From NCBI GenBank assembly GCA_002071175.1, contig MWER01000016.1, positions 154,203 to 218,202 of the forward strand: a stretch of DNA of 64,000 nucleotides, written 5' to 3'. Below, piece by piece: positions 16,798-25,123 of this stretch. Made by a program: the position numbers and the translations under genes. Source of the DNA: Bacteroidetes bacterium ADurb.Bin037. Its GTDB lineage: Bacteria; Bacteroidota; Bacteroidia; Bacteroidales; UBA932. The first letter of the stretch is position 1. Each line of letters begins with the position of its first letter. Under the pieces are notes generated by a model that searched no databases, had not been told where the DNA came from, and was given only the letters and a program-made list of their open reading frames with translations.

Positions 16798-17967
16798 TCA
16801 ATAATTCAGCCCGAATGCCCAAAGCGGGATGACGTTGAGGTAGCCAAATTCGATGTCATCTTTCACTATGAACGATTTGCCGTCTTTTTCTATCTGATGT
16901 TGTTGTTTGTTTTTGCCGCCTATTTCAAATGTGTATTCATTTACTATAAAGTCGGCTTTTTTGGCTGAAATAATTTCATTTTTCAGGCGCATCTGGTTGA
17001 AGAAAAATGTTTCTCTGATATTTCCTTTCTCCGATTTGTCGCCGACCAAGTTATAAATGATGTTGGTATTGTCCAGATAGACTTTATCGACTTTTCCTAA
17101 CCCACGGATGCCTCCTGTTTCATCGCGAAGTTGTGCGATAAGTCCGGCTTGTTCCATATATAGGAAATAGTCGTCCAGGGAGTTTCTGCTCACACCAATC
17201 ATTTCGGCTGTTTTAGTGAAGTTGGGCTTAAATGGGACGCTTTCAGCAATGATGGAAAGTAAGTGTTTTAACTTTCGTGCAGTCCCTACGTTGAGTTTGG
17301 CATATTGCGGAATGTCTGTTTCCAATGTCTGTACGATAACTTGTCCCAAGCGTATGTGCACCTCGTTTTCAATTCCGAAAGGATAATAGCCGCGTTTCAA
17401 ATAGTCCTTGAAAAGTGGTAGGGGATGCTCTATTTCGGGGAGCTTTATCTCATTGTTGATGATTTGCTTCAACGAATATACAGGTACATCGTAGCCGTGA
17501 AAGAGTTTTAGATATTCACGAAACGAAAGTCCTTGTAATTTATAAATAATGGCACGGCGGCTTAGGTCGGTAGTGCCTTTCAGTATATCCAATATGGAGG
17601 AACCCGTAAATACAACTTTTAATTTAGGGTAGGAGTCGTAAATGTTTTTTAGTTCCTCAGACCAATTGGCATATTTATGTATTTCATCGATAAAGAGATA
17701 TTCGCCTGCATTTTTATAAAACTCATCAGCCAAATTTATCAACTTATGCTTGCTGAAATACATGTCGTCTGCCGAAACATATAACGTGTTTTTAACACTC
17801 AAGTGTTCCTTTATTCTTTGTAGAATCATCGTGGTTTTGCCAACGCCACGACCGCCGATAATCCCGACCATACGGCTTTCCCACGCTATTTCTTCATACA
17901 AATAACGTTTGAAATCCAGTGTTATATTGAGTAAAAGTGTCTCAAATTTCTGATAAAGTGCCTTCAT
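16798..17967 (-). CDS. AAA-type ATPase with DUF4143 C-terminal domain
   Basis: A 389-residue cytoplasmic ATP-binding protein of the AAA_14/DUF4143 type, common accessory proteins of unknown cellular role. Walker A is GGRGVGKTT (about residues 38-46) and Walker B is YLFIDEIHKY (about 90-99); a sensor-like VVFTGSSI follows (about 118-125). A winged-helix-like region and a DUF4143 nuclease-like fold occupy about residues 195-389 (LETDIPQYAKL, IGVSRNSLDDYFLYMEQAGLI). The length is normal for an intact family member. It is monocistronic, more AT-rich than neighbouring core genes, and sits against the truncated 5' end of a TonB-receptor pseudogene. Three copies of a TTGCACAA-containing motif lie upstream. 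Confidence 0.85.
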   Translation of the reverse strand: MKALYQKFETLLLNITLDFKRYLYEEIAWESRMVGIIGGRGVGKTTMILQRIKEHLSVKNTLYVSADDMYFSKHKLINLADEFYKNAGEYLFIDEIHKYANWSEELKNIYDSYPKLKVVFTGSSILDILKGTTDLSRRAIIYKLQGLSFREYLKLFHGYDVPVYSLKQIINNEIKLPEIEHPLPLFKDYLKRGYYPFGIENEVHIRLGQVIVQTLETDIPQYAKLNVGTARKLKHLLSIIAESVPFKPNFTKTAEMIGVSRNSLDDYFLYMEQAGLIAQLRDETGGIRGLGKVDKVYLDNTNIIYNLVGDKSEKGNIRETFFFNQMRLKNEIISAKKADFIVNEYTFEIGGKNKQQHQIEKDGKSFIVKDDIEFGYLNVIPLWAFGLNY

Positions 17968-17989
17968 TTATTGTTGTCTTGATTTTTTA

Positions 17990-18058
17990 CAAATATAGGC
18001 AAATTGCACAACAAAACAAGCAGTTTTATAAAAAATTGCACAATTAGTTGTGCAATTT
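17990..18058 (-). promoter_or_regulatory. Promoter of the DUF4143 ATPase with three repeated AAATTGCACAA motifs
   Basis: On the minus strand TATATTTG (complement of 17990-17997) is the -7 box, 22 nt before the ATG. AAATTGCACAA occurs at 18001-18011 (between -7 and -33) and again at 18033-18043. The second copy forms a perfect 11-bp inverted repeat with 18048-18058 around a TTAG spacer. The two same-orientation copies start 32 bp apart, about three helical turns. This looks like an operator array, possibly bound by the ATPase's own regulator; that is inference. Confidence 0.55.
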
Positions 18059-19141
18059 TCTAAATAAAGTCGCTAAAGAGGGTCTTTTTAAGAGAATAGT
18101 TGGTCCACCCAAAGAGTCGGTTTGTGATTTTGGGAAAAATACTTTTGGAGAGACCACAGAGTTGACTTATCAAATAGGGGGTCACTATATACACTCGTTT
18201 GATAGGTTGTGGTTTATGCCTGCCGATTTAACTATGGGAATAGAGTTTAACGGTAGCAACTTAGAAGATGAAAGCGGTTATCGGAAAAATCCCATTTCTC
18301 AAAGGACTAAAAACCTTGGGTTCTTCCTTCAAAATGAATGGAAAACCCATAAATGGAGTTTGTTGCTTGGCGGGCGCGTGGATAAACATAATTTGGTGAA
18401 AAATGCCATTTTCGTTCCAAGAGTCAATGTGCGTTATAACACTATAGAGGGCATAAATCTAAGAGCCTCCTCAGACTTTTATTATAAGTTAGGTAATGTA
18501 ATACCCTGATTGAAGGATTTTTTACTCGTTTGAATAATCCGTTTACTGATGTGAAAACAGGAAATGAGATTCTGATTGAGAATGATGAGCACGGTGCGAA
18601 TATTTACGGGGTAAACCTCGAAGGGAGGATGACCTACAGGAATATTTTTGATTTGCAAGCCGGACTTACCCTTCAGAGGAGTCTATACGACAATGAGCGC
18701 AAATGGTGGGAGCCTGAGACTGCTGAAGAGAAGGAATTGGATAAGGTGGTTGCCACGCGAAGATTTATGCGTACACCAAACTCATACGCCTATTTTACGG
18801 TCACCTGGAACGCCACTGACAAACTATCTACATCACTTTCCGGAAAATATACCGGCAATATGCTCGTTCCGCACGAAGCAGGAGATGGGGAGGAGGGCGT
18901 TCACATTTTTTCAAAAGTGAATATAACTGAAACCACCCCCTCATTTTTTGAGTTAAATCTAAGCGCGAGCTATAAATTCCCTGTTTATGAGGCTACTCAG
19001 ATACAATTTAATGCGGGCGTGAAAAATATGCTTAACTCCTATCAGAAAGATTTCGATACCGGTCCCGGAAGGGCATCAGCTTATGTCTATGGGCCTATGA
19101 CTCCCAGAATGTTGTTTGTGGGATTTAAGGTTTTATTTTGA
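18059..19141 (+). pseudogene. Truncated, frameshifted TonB-dependent receptor
   Basis: Only the barrel half of a TonB-dependent receptor remains. The first open part (about 18060-18509) carries ELTYQIGGHYIHSFDRLW, LGFFLQNEWKTHKWSLLLGG and FVPRVNVRYN, which are typical barrel strands. At LRASSDFYYKLGNV a stretch that usually holds the GYRAPQAFDE-like segment and the following strands is missing. The frame then shifts near 18500, where the other frame continues NTLIEGFFTRLNNPFTDVKTG. It reads on (18515-19141) to a normal receptor end, with QFNAGVKNMLNSYQ and LFVGFKVLF. The signal peptide and plug are absent. The 5' break coincides with the TTGCACAA palindrome before the ATPase gene. Confidence 0.9.
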
Positions 19142-19253
19142 AAGTAAAAGGGAGGGCGACATTAAAGTCTGTTTGACTTTTTAGTCACCCTTTTATGTGC
19201 CACTAATTCTCTCTTCTTGCACCAATGGAACAGATCGTACGACCGGAATCCTT

Positions 19254-19294
19254 CCTCAATCTGTTTACTCCTGTCATATGGAGTACGATTGAGG
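19254..19294. other. Two-tier hairpin between convergent genes
   Basis: CCTCAATC (19254-19261) pairs with GATTGAGG (19287-19294), and TACTCC (19266-19271) pairs with GGAGTA (19280-19285) inside it. There is no T-run on either side. It could be a transcription-end structure for the DPP III operon or the receptor pseudogene; it also falls in a short open frame (19225-19350) that I do not believe is a gene. Confidence 0.4.
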
Positions 19295-19317
19295 TAAGTG
19301 TGGAAGAAATTGTTCAA

Positions 19318-21321
19318 CTACAAAAAACCGTAAGCTTTTCCATAGGATAGTTGCTGTTGGAGGAAATCGTCGGCATATTCCAGCTTCAGGTCCTTGAGCT
19401 TTCCTTTTTTGTTATATACGGGAATGATGTCGGGATTGAGGAAGCCGCCGTAAGGTTTCAGATTGAGGGCGGCATAACGTTCCAGGACTTCTTTGTGCAG
19501 ATCCTGATCAACCCGTACGGCGTATTGTTCTACCAATGCTTTGCCTGCCTTGTAATCTCCTTCGGATTTGATCCGTTGTATCTCACGCAGCAATGAAGCG
19601 AACAGTTGACGGAGGCCTTCAAAATCATTGATCGCAAAATAAGTTTTTCCATCCCTGATCTTCTTTTCTATGATATTCCCATTACGCATAGCCCATGTAG
19701 CTATAAGCTGGCGGCACTGCATATGTGCCTGGGTGATGTTCCTGCCCGGTTCAATGCGGACAAGCTGGGTGAACAATCCGTTTCGGATATAATTGATGTA
19801 TTCGGCCTTATAGGCAACGGTATCCGGTAAAACACCCAGTTCCACCAGTTTGGGATCGGCCAGGTAATACAAAGCGAAAAGATCTGCCCGGGCTTCTTCG
19901 AGGACTGAACTGAAATCTCCCAGTGCATTGGGTGACACACCCGGCAATAACTGTCCGGAACCATGTCCCAGGCATTCGTGCAGGTCGGTATGCAGGTCTC
20001 CGGTAAGGGTTCCGTATTTTTTCAAAAATGCCACCTCTTCCTGATCCCATGAAAATTCATCCAGCATATTCTTTGGGGATTCCTCTGCCGCTTTAGCGTA
20101 AGCATTGGTTATGTTGGCAATGGTTACGGATTTGGATCCGTATTCCTTTCTTATCCAGTCGGAATTTGGCAGGTTGATACCAATGGGAGTGGAAGGATAA
20201 CAATCTCCTCCCAACATGGCAACGTTAATTACCTTTGCCGAAACTCCGGTGACCTTTTCTTTCCTGAAACGGGGATCAATGGGGGAGTTGTCCTCAAACC
20301 ATTGTGCATTGTCACTTATGATAGCCGTCCTGCGGGAAGCCTCCCTATCGACAAAGTTCACATTCCCTTCCCAGGATCCTTTTCTTCCCAGGGGATCTCC
20401 GTACACTTCTATGAATCCGTTTATGAAATCCACAAATGTGTCCGTATCCTGAACCCATGCAACATTGAAAGAATCCCACAAAGCCAGGTCACCCTTTTTA
20501 TAGTAGTCAATCAAGGTCCTGATATAGGATGCTTGTTCGGGGCTTTCCGCTACCGATGCTGCTTTTTCCAGCCATAAGCAGATTTGACTGATTGCCGGGC
20601 CGTATAGCCCGTTGACTTTATAGGTTTCCTCTGTAATCTTTCCATTCCTCTTGACCAGCCTGCTGTTAAGTCCGTATTCCACGGGACGCTGATTTGTGGG
20701 ATCTTCTTTTGCGATGTAAAAGGTCTCAGCTTCTTTTCTACTCACACCGCTGTAAAAATTAGTTGACGAACTGAGCAGCAAATCGCCTTTTTTCCCATCG
20801 CTTTTTCTCATTTTAAAAAGATCCGGATCACACATCAGATCAACCATAGAATTGACCTTGGCGGATATTTCTGAATTTTCAAGAAGATGTCTGATATAAT
20901 CAGCCGAACAACCGGGCAGGATCTTCTCTTCTGCATAATGATGGTGAATGCCATTACTGAAAAAAACACGTTTTGCATAGATGAGGAATTCTTTGAATTC
21001 ATCTGTTTCCCTGTCTCCCGTATATGTTTCAAGGATACTTTCCAGGCATTTTCTTACTACCAGATTATGTCTGAAATTCTGGTCCCAGAATATATCTCTT
21101 CCACATTTTGCAGCTTCTCCCATATAATAAATAAACGACTTCTGATCCAACGTGAGATCGTCCCATCCGGGCACTTTATAACGCATGATCTTTATATCTG
21201 CAAATTCGTCTACGAGATATTTGAATTCTGTTTCCTGTTTTGTAATTTCTTTGTTGTTCTGTGTACAGGACAACCCTGCGATGCCTGCAAGGCAGGCAAA
21301 GGCAATTTTCATTGTTTTCAT
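19318..21321 (-). CDS. Dipeptidyl-peptidase III (M49) lipoprotein
   Basis: A 667-residue zinc metallopeptidase that removes dipeptides from the N-termini of short peptides. Numbered from the ATG at 21321, the zinc motif HECLGH spans residues 448-453 and the second motif EEARAD residues 475-480, as in Bacteroidetes DPP III (HEXXGH instead of the commoner HEXXH-plus-one form). I chose this start over a longer one at 21354 because the longer one overlaps the upstream gene and adds a non-signal leader. From here the signal peptide ends in AGLSC, predicting a lipoprotein. It is the last gene after ytxH-like, holin-like and a small coiled-coil gene, 7 bp from the last. Confidence 0.93.
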   Translation of the reverse strand: MKTMKIAFACLAGIAGLSCTQNNKEITKQETEFKYLVDEFADIKIMRYKVPGWDDLTLDQKSFIYYMGEAAKCGRDIFWDQNFRHNLVVRKCLESILETYTGDRETDEFKEFLIYAKRVFFSNGIHHHYAEEKILPGCSADYIRHLLENSEISAKVNSMVDLMCDPDLFKMRKSDGKKGDLLLSSSTNFYSGVSRKEAETFYIAKEDPTNQRPVEYGLNSRLVKRNGKITEETYKVNGLYGPAISQICLWLEKAASVAESPEQASYIRTLIDYYKKGDLALWDSFNVAWVQDTDTFVDFINGFIEVYGDPLGRKGSWEGNVNFVDREASRRTAIISDNAQWFEDNSPIDPRFRKEKVTGVSAKVINVAMLGGDCYPSTPIGINLPNSDWIRKEYGSKSVTIANITNAYAKAAEESPKNMLDEFSWDQEEVAFLKKYGTLTGDLHTDLHECLGHGSGQLLPGVSPNALGDFSSVLEEARADLFALYYLADPKLVELGVLPDTVAYKAEYINYIRNGLFTQLVRIEPGRNITQAHMQCRQLIATWAMRNGNIIEKKIRDGKTYFAINDFEGLRQLFASLLREIQRIKSEGDYKAGKALVEQYAVRVDQDLHKEVLERYAALNLKPYGGFLNPDIIPVYNKKGKLKDLKLEYADDFLQQQLSYGKAYGFL

Positions 21322-21328
21322 TGTTATA

Positions 21329-21592
21329 CTAACGGTTACGGATTTTTTGCACACATCGGTTTAGATGTCGCACAAGGGTAAAGGCAGTAATGGCAACGGG
21401 TATGAGTACAGGAAGCCAGGAAAGAAATCCGCTGCCCTCGGAAGGAACAAACTTTCCGTCGGTAAGTCTGGCAGGGATGCTGTCCTTTATACGGTTTTCC
21501 AGACCTTTGATATGCCATTCCAGTGAATTGCGTTCTGCCCTGAGCTGTTCAATGGTAGTTATTCGCGAATATATGGTCTTTCTGCTTTTCAT
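21329..21592 (-). CDS. Small membrane-anchored coiled-coil protein, function unknown
   Basis: An 87-residue protein with an N-terminal amphipathic, charged helix (TIEQLRAERNSLEWHIKGLENRIKD) of coiled-coil type and one transmembrane segment near residues 55-75 (FLSWLPVLIPVAITAFTLV). Its tail is basic. I know no function. It sits 3 bp after the holin-like gene and 7 bp before the DPP III gene; the trio with YtxH and holin-like genes suggests an envelope-associated unit. Confidence 0.65.
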   Translation of the reverse strand: MKSRKTIYSRITTIEQLRAERNSLEWHIKGLENRIKDSIPARLTDGKFVPSEGSGFLSWLPVLIPVAITAFTLVRHLNRCVQKIRNR

Positions 21593-21595
21593 AGG

Positions 21596-21940
21596 CTAAT
21601 TCTCCCTGACATTGGGGTCTTTTTCTTCAAAGAACATTTTTGCGAATAACCTGACAAAGCTATTAATGAACAATTTCTTTCGCAAAAGGAACAGGATAAA
21701 GAACAACAGCAGAAAAAAACCTCCTGTTATAAAAGAAGCGGCAACTGCGTTGTCCAGTACCATACCCAGCCACTTATTGGTTCCCGTTGCAATGAAAACC
21801 AATGCAGTAAGTAGAACGAGTATTAGCAGAAGGGTGCCGAGAAACTGGTTTATCACCAGGCTGAAGTTCTCGACCAATCCCAATTTAAACGCATCTGATT
21901 TCAGTCCAAGGTATTCCTTAACCGATCTTTTGATATTCAT
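21596..21940 (-). CDS. Phage-holin-family-like small membrane protein
   Basis: A 114-residue protein with two strong membrane segments (about residues 32-53, FLGTLLLILVLLTALVFIATG, and 65-87, SFITGGFFLLLFFILFLLR) and an amphipathic start. This two-helix layout with a charged C-tail is typical of the holin-superfamily proteins often encoded beside YtxH-domain proteins in Bacteroidetes; they are not phage genes there. The function is unknown, perhaps membrane stress. It starts 11 bp after the YtxH-like gene. Confidence 0.65.
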   Translation of the reverse strand: MNIKRSVKEYLGLKSDAFKLGLVENFSLVINQFLGTLLLILVLLTALVFIATGTNKWLGMVLDNAVAASFITGGFFLLLFFILFLLRKKLFINSFVRLFAKMFFEEKDPNVREN

Positions 21941-21951
21941 TGCGTCTTACT

Positions 21952-22146
21952 TTATGCTTCCAAGCCTTCTTCTTGATTCTTGGGAAAATGTTTGTGGTAT
22001 TCTTTTTTGATCTCTCCGACTCCCTTGTCAATGGTCTCTTTGATCTTTTCCCTTGTTTCACTCCCCTTGGCAGGAGCGAACAGCAGTGCCAGTGTGGCAC
22101 CTATCAGGGCACCACCCAGGAAAGCAAATACATGTGAACTTTTCAT
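21952..22146 (-). CDS. YtxH-domain protein
   Basis: A 64-residue protein with a glycine-rich transmembrane helix (FAFLGGALIGATLALLFAPAKG) directly followed by the charged SETREKIKETIDKGVGEIKK helix, the classic YtxH layout (general-stress, membrane-anchored). It is the first gene of the four-gene operon ending in DPP III. On the minus strand TATCTTTG (complement of 22181-22188) forms a -7 box about 34 nt before the ATG. Confidence 0.85.
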   Translation of the reverse strand: MKSSHVFAFLGGALIGATLALLFAPAKGSETREKIKETIDKGVGEIKKEYHKHFPKNQEEGLEA

Positions 22147-22180
22147 AATACTATTGTTTTATGATGGTTTATCTTACATA

Positions 22181-22188
22181 CAAAGATA
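22181..22188 (-). promoter_or_regulatory. -7 box of the ytxH-holin-DPP III operon
   Basis: On the minus strand TATCTTTG matches TAnnTTTG. I see no good -33 TTTG at the usual distance. The same 65-bp divergent region also serves the clostripain-like gene on the plus strand. Confidence 0.5.
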
Positions 22189-22211
22189 GAAAAAAGGATT
22201 ATCTTTACACT

Positions 22212-23402
22212 ATGAATAGGTTTAAATTATTATACCTATCCGTATTATGCCTGTTTCTGACGGCCTGTCAGAGATGTATCATACCCTGGTACCGACATAA
22301 TCTGCTGGTATATATGGCCGCTGACAACACCTTGTCCGATCTGGCCGCAGAGAACATGGACGAATTGATCGTTAATTCTTTCGTTCCGTCTGATCATGCC
22401 CTGTTCGTATTTACGGACAGGACTCATAAAGGTGCTTTTCTTATCAGGATAAAGACAAAGAACAAAACTCCGGTGCTTGATACGTTGTACCGGTACGGAT
22501 CTGTGAACTCAGCCCTGCCGGAGGTCTTAAAACAGGCTATCGATCATGCAAGGGATAAATGTCCTGCAGATACCTACGGGCTCATCTTGTGGTCACATGG
22601 TACCGGTTGGCTTCCAAAGGGATTATACGGTGAAATACCGCGGTATTCCGTAAAGCCTTTGTCGGAGATACCTGCATTTGAGTATGATATAAATGATCCT
22701 GCCTATCCGCGGACTAAAACGTTTGGACAGGACGGAAAGACAGAAATGGAGATCCCGGATCTTGTCGCCGCTTTAAGCGATTATCATCACGAGTACATTT
22801 GCTTTGATGCCTGCCTGATGGCCGACATTCAAACTTATTATCAGCTAAAGGATGCATGTGATTATATCCTGGGATCCCCGGCAGAGATCATTGATACGGG
22901 ATATCCGTATGACCGGTTGACATCGGTCCTGTTCCCATACAGAGGGCAGACCAGTTTGACCGCTCTGTGTGATGCCTATTTTAATAAATACGATTCAAAG
23001 ACCGGATATAACCGTTCCGCCACCATATCGCTGGTAAGGACCGAACATATTCAAGGTTTGGCGCGGGCTTTCAAAACATTGATCAAAAACGGCGGAATGG
23101 ATCCGCAAGAAATAGATAGATCTGAATTACAGACCTATGATCGTCTTACAGAGCATGTGTTTTGGGATATTGACCAGATGGCCGGTATGTTGGGTCATGC
23201 AGAAGATTATGAGAACTTCAGGACAATATTGAACAAAACGGTCGTCTATAAAAAAACAACGGAAAACTTCATTACAATTCCAATAAAACATTATTCGGGA
23301 CTGGCAGCTTATCTTCCTACTCAGGTGTTACCTAGGACACAGACTGCTTTTCAAGCTACGTCCTGGAACAAATACCTTAAATGGATTCCCGTATCTAAAT
23401 GA
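22212..23402 (+). CDS. Clostripain-like (C11) cysteine peptidase lipoprotein
   Basis: A 396-residue surface or periplasmic peptidase of the C11 family. I set the start at the ATG at 22212 because it gives a lipoprotein signal ending in FLTAC; an upstream ATG at 22161 would put charged residues before it. The catalytic pair is His in LWSHGTGW (about residue 131) and Cys in CFDACLMAD (about residue 202), both in the normal order. The start of the mature protein, LLVYMAADNTLSDLAAENMDEL, is diagnostic. The leader is very short and TATCTTTA lies about 12 nt before the ATG, a near match to the -7 box. The gene is monocistronic. Confidence 0.93.
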   Translation: MNRFKLLYLSVLCLFLTACQRCIIPWYRHNLLVYMAADNTLSDLAAENMDELIVNSFVPSDHALFVFTDRTHKGAFLIRIKTKNKTPVLDTLYRYGSVNSALPEVLKQAIDHARDKCPADTYGLILWSHGTGWLPKGLYGEIPRYSVKPLSEIPAFEYDINDPAYPRTKTFGQDGKTEMEIPDLVAALSDYHHEYICFDACLMADIQTYYQLKDACDYILGSPAEIIDTGYPYDRLTSVLFPYRGQTSLTALCDAYFNKYDSKTGYNRSATISLVRTEHIQGLARAFKTLIKNGGMDPQEIDRSELQTYDRLTEHVFWDIDQMAGMLGHAEDYENFRTILNKTVVYKKTTENFITIPIKHYSGLAAYLPTQVLPRTQTAFQATSWNKYLKWIPVSK

Positions 23403-23403
23403 T

Positions 23404-23434
23404 TTTGCAAACTCCGGGATTTTAATTACTTTTG
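23404..23434 (+). promoter_or_regulatory. Promoter of the L25-pth-S4 operon
   Basis: TTTG (23404-23407) and TACTTTTG (23427-23434) are 19 bp apart, an excellent Bacteroidetes promoter, directly after the clostripain-like stop. The predicted leader is about 80 nt. Confidence 0.8.
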
Positions 23435-23469
23435 CGCGCTCCTGAAGGACCTTTAGTAAGGTGCCATGG

Positions 23470-23488
23470 GATCCGGGAACAGTCCCGG
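23470..23488 (+). promoter_or_regulatory. Leader hairpin before ribosomal protein L25
   Basis: In the 80-nt leader CCGGGA pairs perfectly with TCCCGG around ACAG, and extra pairing may extend from GGATCC upstream. No T-run follows, so it is not a terminator. Ribosomal protein leaders often bind the protein itself; that role here is inference. Confidence 0.4.
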
Positions 23489-23520
23489 GTTGAGTAACAC
23501 TATTAACTAAACACACATCA

Positions 23521-24156
23521 ATGAAACAATTTGAGATCAATGCCCGGGAACGTGGCAATTTTACAAAAAATGCAGTAAAACAGTTGCGCAAAGAAGGTCT
23601 TGTACCGTGCGTTCTGTATGGTAATCAAAAAGAAAATATCCATTTCTCTATTTGTGAGAAAGATTTGAAGGGCCTGATCTATACGCCGGATTCCTATATT
23701 ATTTCCCTCAATGTGGAAGGCAAAAACCATCTGTGCATCCTGCACGATGCACAATTCCATCCTGTTACAGACAGGGTGCTCCACCTGGATTTCCTGGCTA
23801 TCGATCCTGACAAACCTGTCTCTATACAGGTTCCGGTAGCCATATCAGGCAATGCAGAAGGGGTCCGTCAGGGAGGTAAATTGCAGATCCTGAACAGGAA
23901 ACTGTACGTACGTGCCTTTTTGAAAGATCTGCCCGACTCACTTGAAATAGATATCACAAATCTTGAACTGGGCAAGTCCATTAGAGCAGGTGATCTGAAG
24001 TACGATAAGATACAGATATTGGATCCAAAGAGCACTATAGTCTGTATGGTCAAGATGACCAGGGCTTCTACTTCCGCTTCTGCTGCAGCTGAAGCAGAGG
24101 AAACTGCTGAAACGGCCGAAACGACTGAAACGACTGAAACGCCTGAAGAAGCTTAG
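23521..24156 (+). CDS. rplY: 50S ribosomal protein L25/general stress protein Ctc
   Basis: A 211-residue long-form L25 (Ctc type) that binds 5S rRNA. The N-terminal L25 domain (about 5-95) has RGNFTKNAVKQLRKEGLVPC and VLYGNQKEN. The TL5/CTC C-terminal beta domain follows (PVSIQVPVAISGNAEGVRQGG, DLPDSLEIDITNLELGKSI). The last 35 residues are a low-complexity acidic tail made of repeated Glu-Thr units, encoded by tandem GAAACGACT-like 9-mers. It heads the operon L25-pth-S4, an order often seen in Bacteroidales. Confidence 0.95.
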   Translation: MKQFEINARERGNFTKNAVKQLRKEGLVPCVLYGNQKENIHFSICEKDLKGLIYTPDSYIISLNVEGKNHLCILHDAQFHPVTDRVLHLDFLAIDPDKPVSIQVPVAISGNAEGVRQGGKLQILNRKLYVRAFLKDLPDSLEIDITNLELGKSIRAGDLKYDKIQILDPKSTIVCMVKMTRASTSASAAAEAEETAETAETTETTETPEEA

Positions 24157-24170
24157 GCAATTTTTCTGTC

Positions 24171-24755
24171 ATGTCTTATCTTGTTACAGGACTGGGAAAT
24201 ATTGGGACCGAATATGTCGGTACGCGTCACAATATTGGTTTTACGGTTCTGGAGGCCTGGGCTGCATTACATAAAACGGATTTTACCACATTGCGGTACG
24301 GTTCACTGGCACAGGTAAGATATGCCGGGAAGGAGATATGGCTCCTAAAACCCTCCACTTATGTCAATCTTAGCGGAAAAGCCGTTCGTTACTGGATGAA
24401 GGAGGAACGGATCGCCCTGGAGAATATCGTGATTGTTCTGGACGATGTGGCACTTCCTTTTGGCAAGATCAGATTAAGAGCCCGCGGTAGCGACGGCGGT
24501 CATAACGGATTAAAACATATTTCCATGACACTCGGCACGGAAGAATATGCCCGGTTACGGATTGGGGTAGGAGATGATTTTCCGAGGGGATATCAGGCAG
24601 ATTATGTCCTGAGTCAGTGGACCGGAGAAGAAAAGAAAGAGCTGCCTTTTGTTTGTAACCATGCAATAGAATCCCTCCAGTTGTTCATCAGACAGGGAAT
24701 TGAAAAGGCTATGAACCAGGTCAATACTGCAAGCTCAGGGGATCTAGTCAAATGA
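24171..24755 (+). CDS. pth: Peptidyl-tRNA hydrolase
   Basis: A 194-residue Pth that cleaves peptidyl-tRNA released from stalled ribosomes. The family start GLGNIGTEYVGTRHNIGF carries catalytic His22-type and Asn residues, and VLDDVALPFGKIRLRARGSDGGHNGLKHI holds the conserved Asp and the GGHNGL loop. The length is normal. It lies 14 bp after L25, and its stop overlaps the start of the S4 gene (ATGA). Confidence 0.96.
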   Translation: MSYLVTGLGNIGTEYVGTRHNIGFTVLEAWAALHKTDFTTLRYGSLAQVRYAGKEIWLLKPSTYVNLSGKAVRYWMKEERIALENIVIVLDDVALPFGKIRLRARGSDGGHNGLKHISMTLGTEEYARLRIGVGDDFPRGYQADYVLSQWTGEEKKELPFVCNHAIESLQLFIRQGIEKAMNQVNTASSGDLVK

Positions 24756-25123
24756 GAATGGATAAATATCTTTGGGCGATCAGGGTCTTTAAAACAAGGT
24801 CCGAAGCTGCCGATGCCTGCCGTTCTTCACGTGTCAAAATCAACGGCCAGGATGTAAAGCCTTCCCGTGAGGTCCGCAAAGGGGATACAATTGTTGTCAG
24901 AAAAGGTTCCGTCTATTATTCGTACCTGGTGATTGAGCCTGTCGATAAACGCCAGCCGGCAAAGGATGTGTCTTTGTATGCAAGTGATATCACACCTGCC
25001 GAAGAATATGCCAAATTGGAGCAACCCCGTGAAACGGTAGTCATATACCGCCGGAAAGGCACCGGACGTCCTACAAAAAAAGAGCGGCGTCAACTGGATC
25101 AGATCATGAACCTTAACGAGTGA
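24752..25123 (+). CDS. S4-domain RNA-binding protein (HslR/Hsp15-like)
   Basis: A 123-residue protein with an S4 domain (about residues 1-65: RMDKYLWAIRVFKTRSEAADAC, then VKINGQDVKPSREVRKGD) and a basic tail (GTGRPTKKERRQLD). Relatives bind the nascent-chain-bearing 50S subunit after heat shock, which fits the pth neighbour. Translation starts within the pth stop (ATGA); an alternative Met lies two codons later. Its 3' end overlaps the convergent mannose-6-phosphate isomerase gene by 11 bp. Confidence 0.9.
   Translation: MRMDKYLWAIRVFKTRSEAADACRSSRVKINGQDVKPSREVRKGDTIVVRKGSVYYSYLVIEPVDKRQPAKDVSLYASDITPAEEYAKLEQPRETVVIYRRKGTGRPTKKERRQLDQIMNLNE

Noticed and set aside
19225..19350. 41-codon plus-strand frame between the receptor pseudogene and the DPP III gene
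   Set aside because: It overlaps the DPP III 3' end antisense and contains a two-tier hairpin. No family resemblance and no promoter.
21596..21940. Holin-like gene as evidence of a prophage
   Set aside because: No lysin, capsid, integrase or other phage genes nearby; such genes beside YtxH are ordinary chromosomal genes in this phylum.
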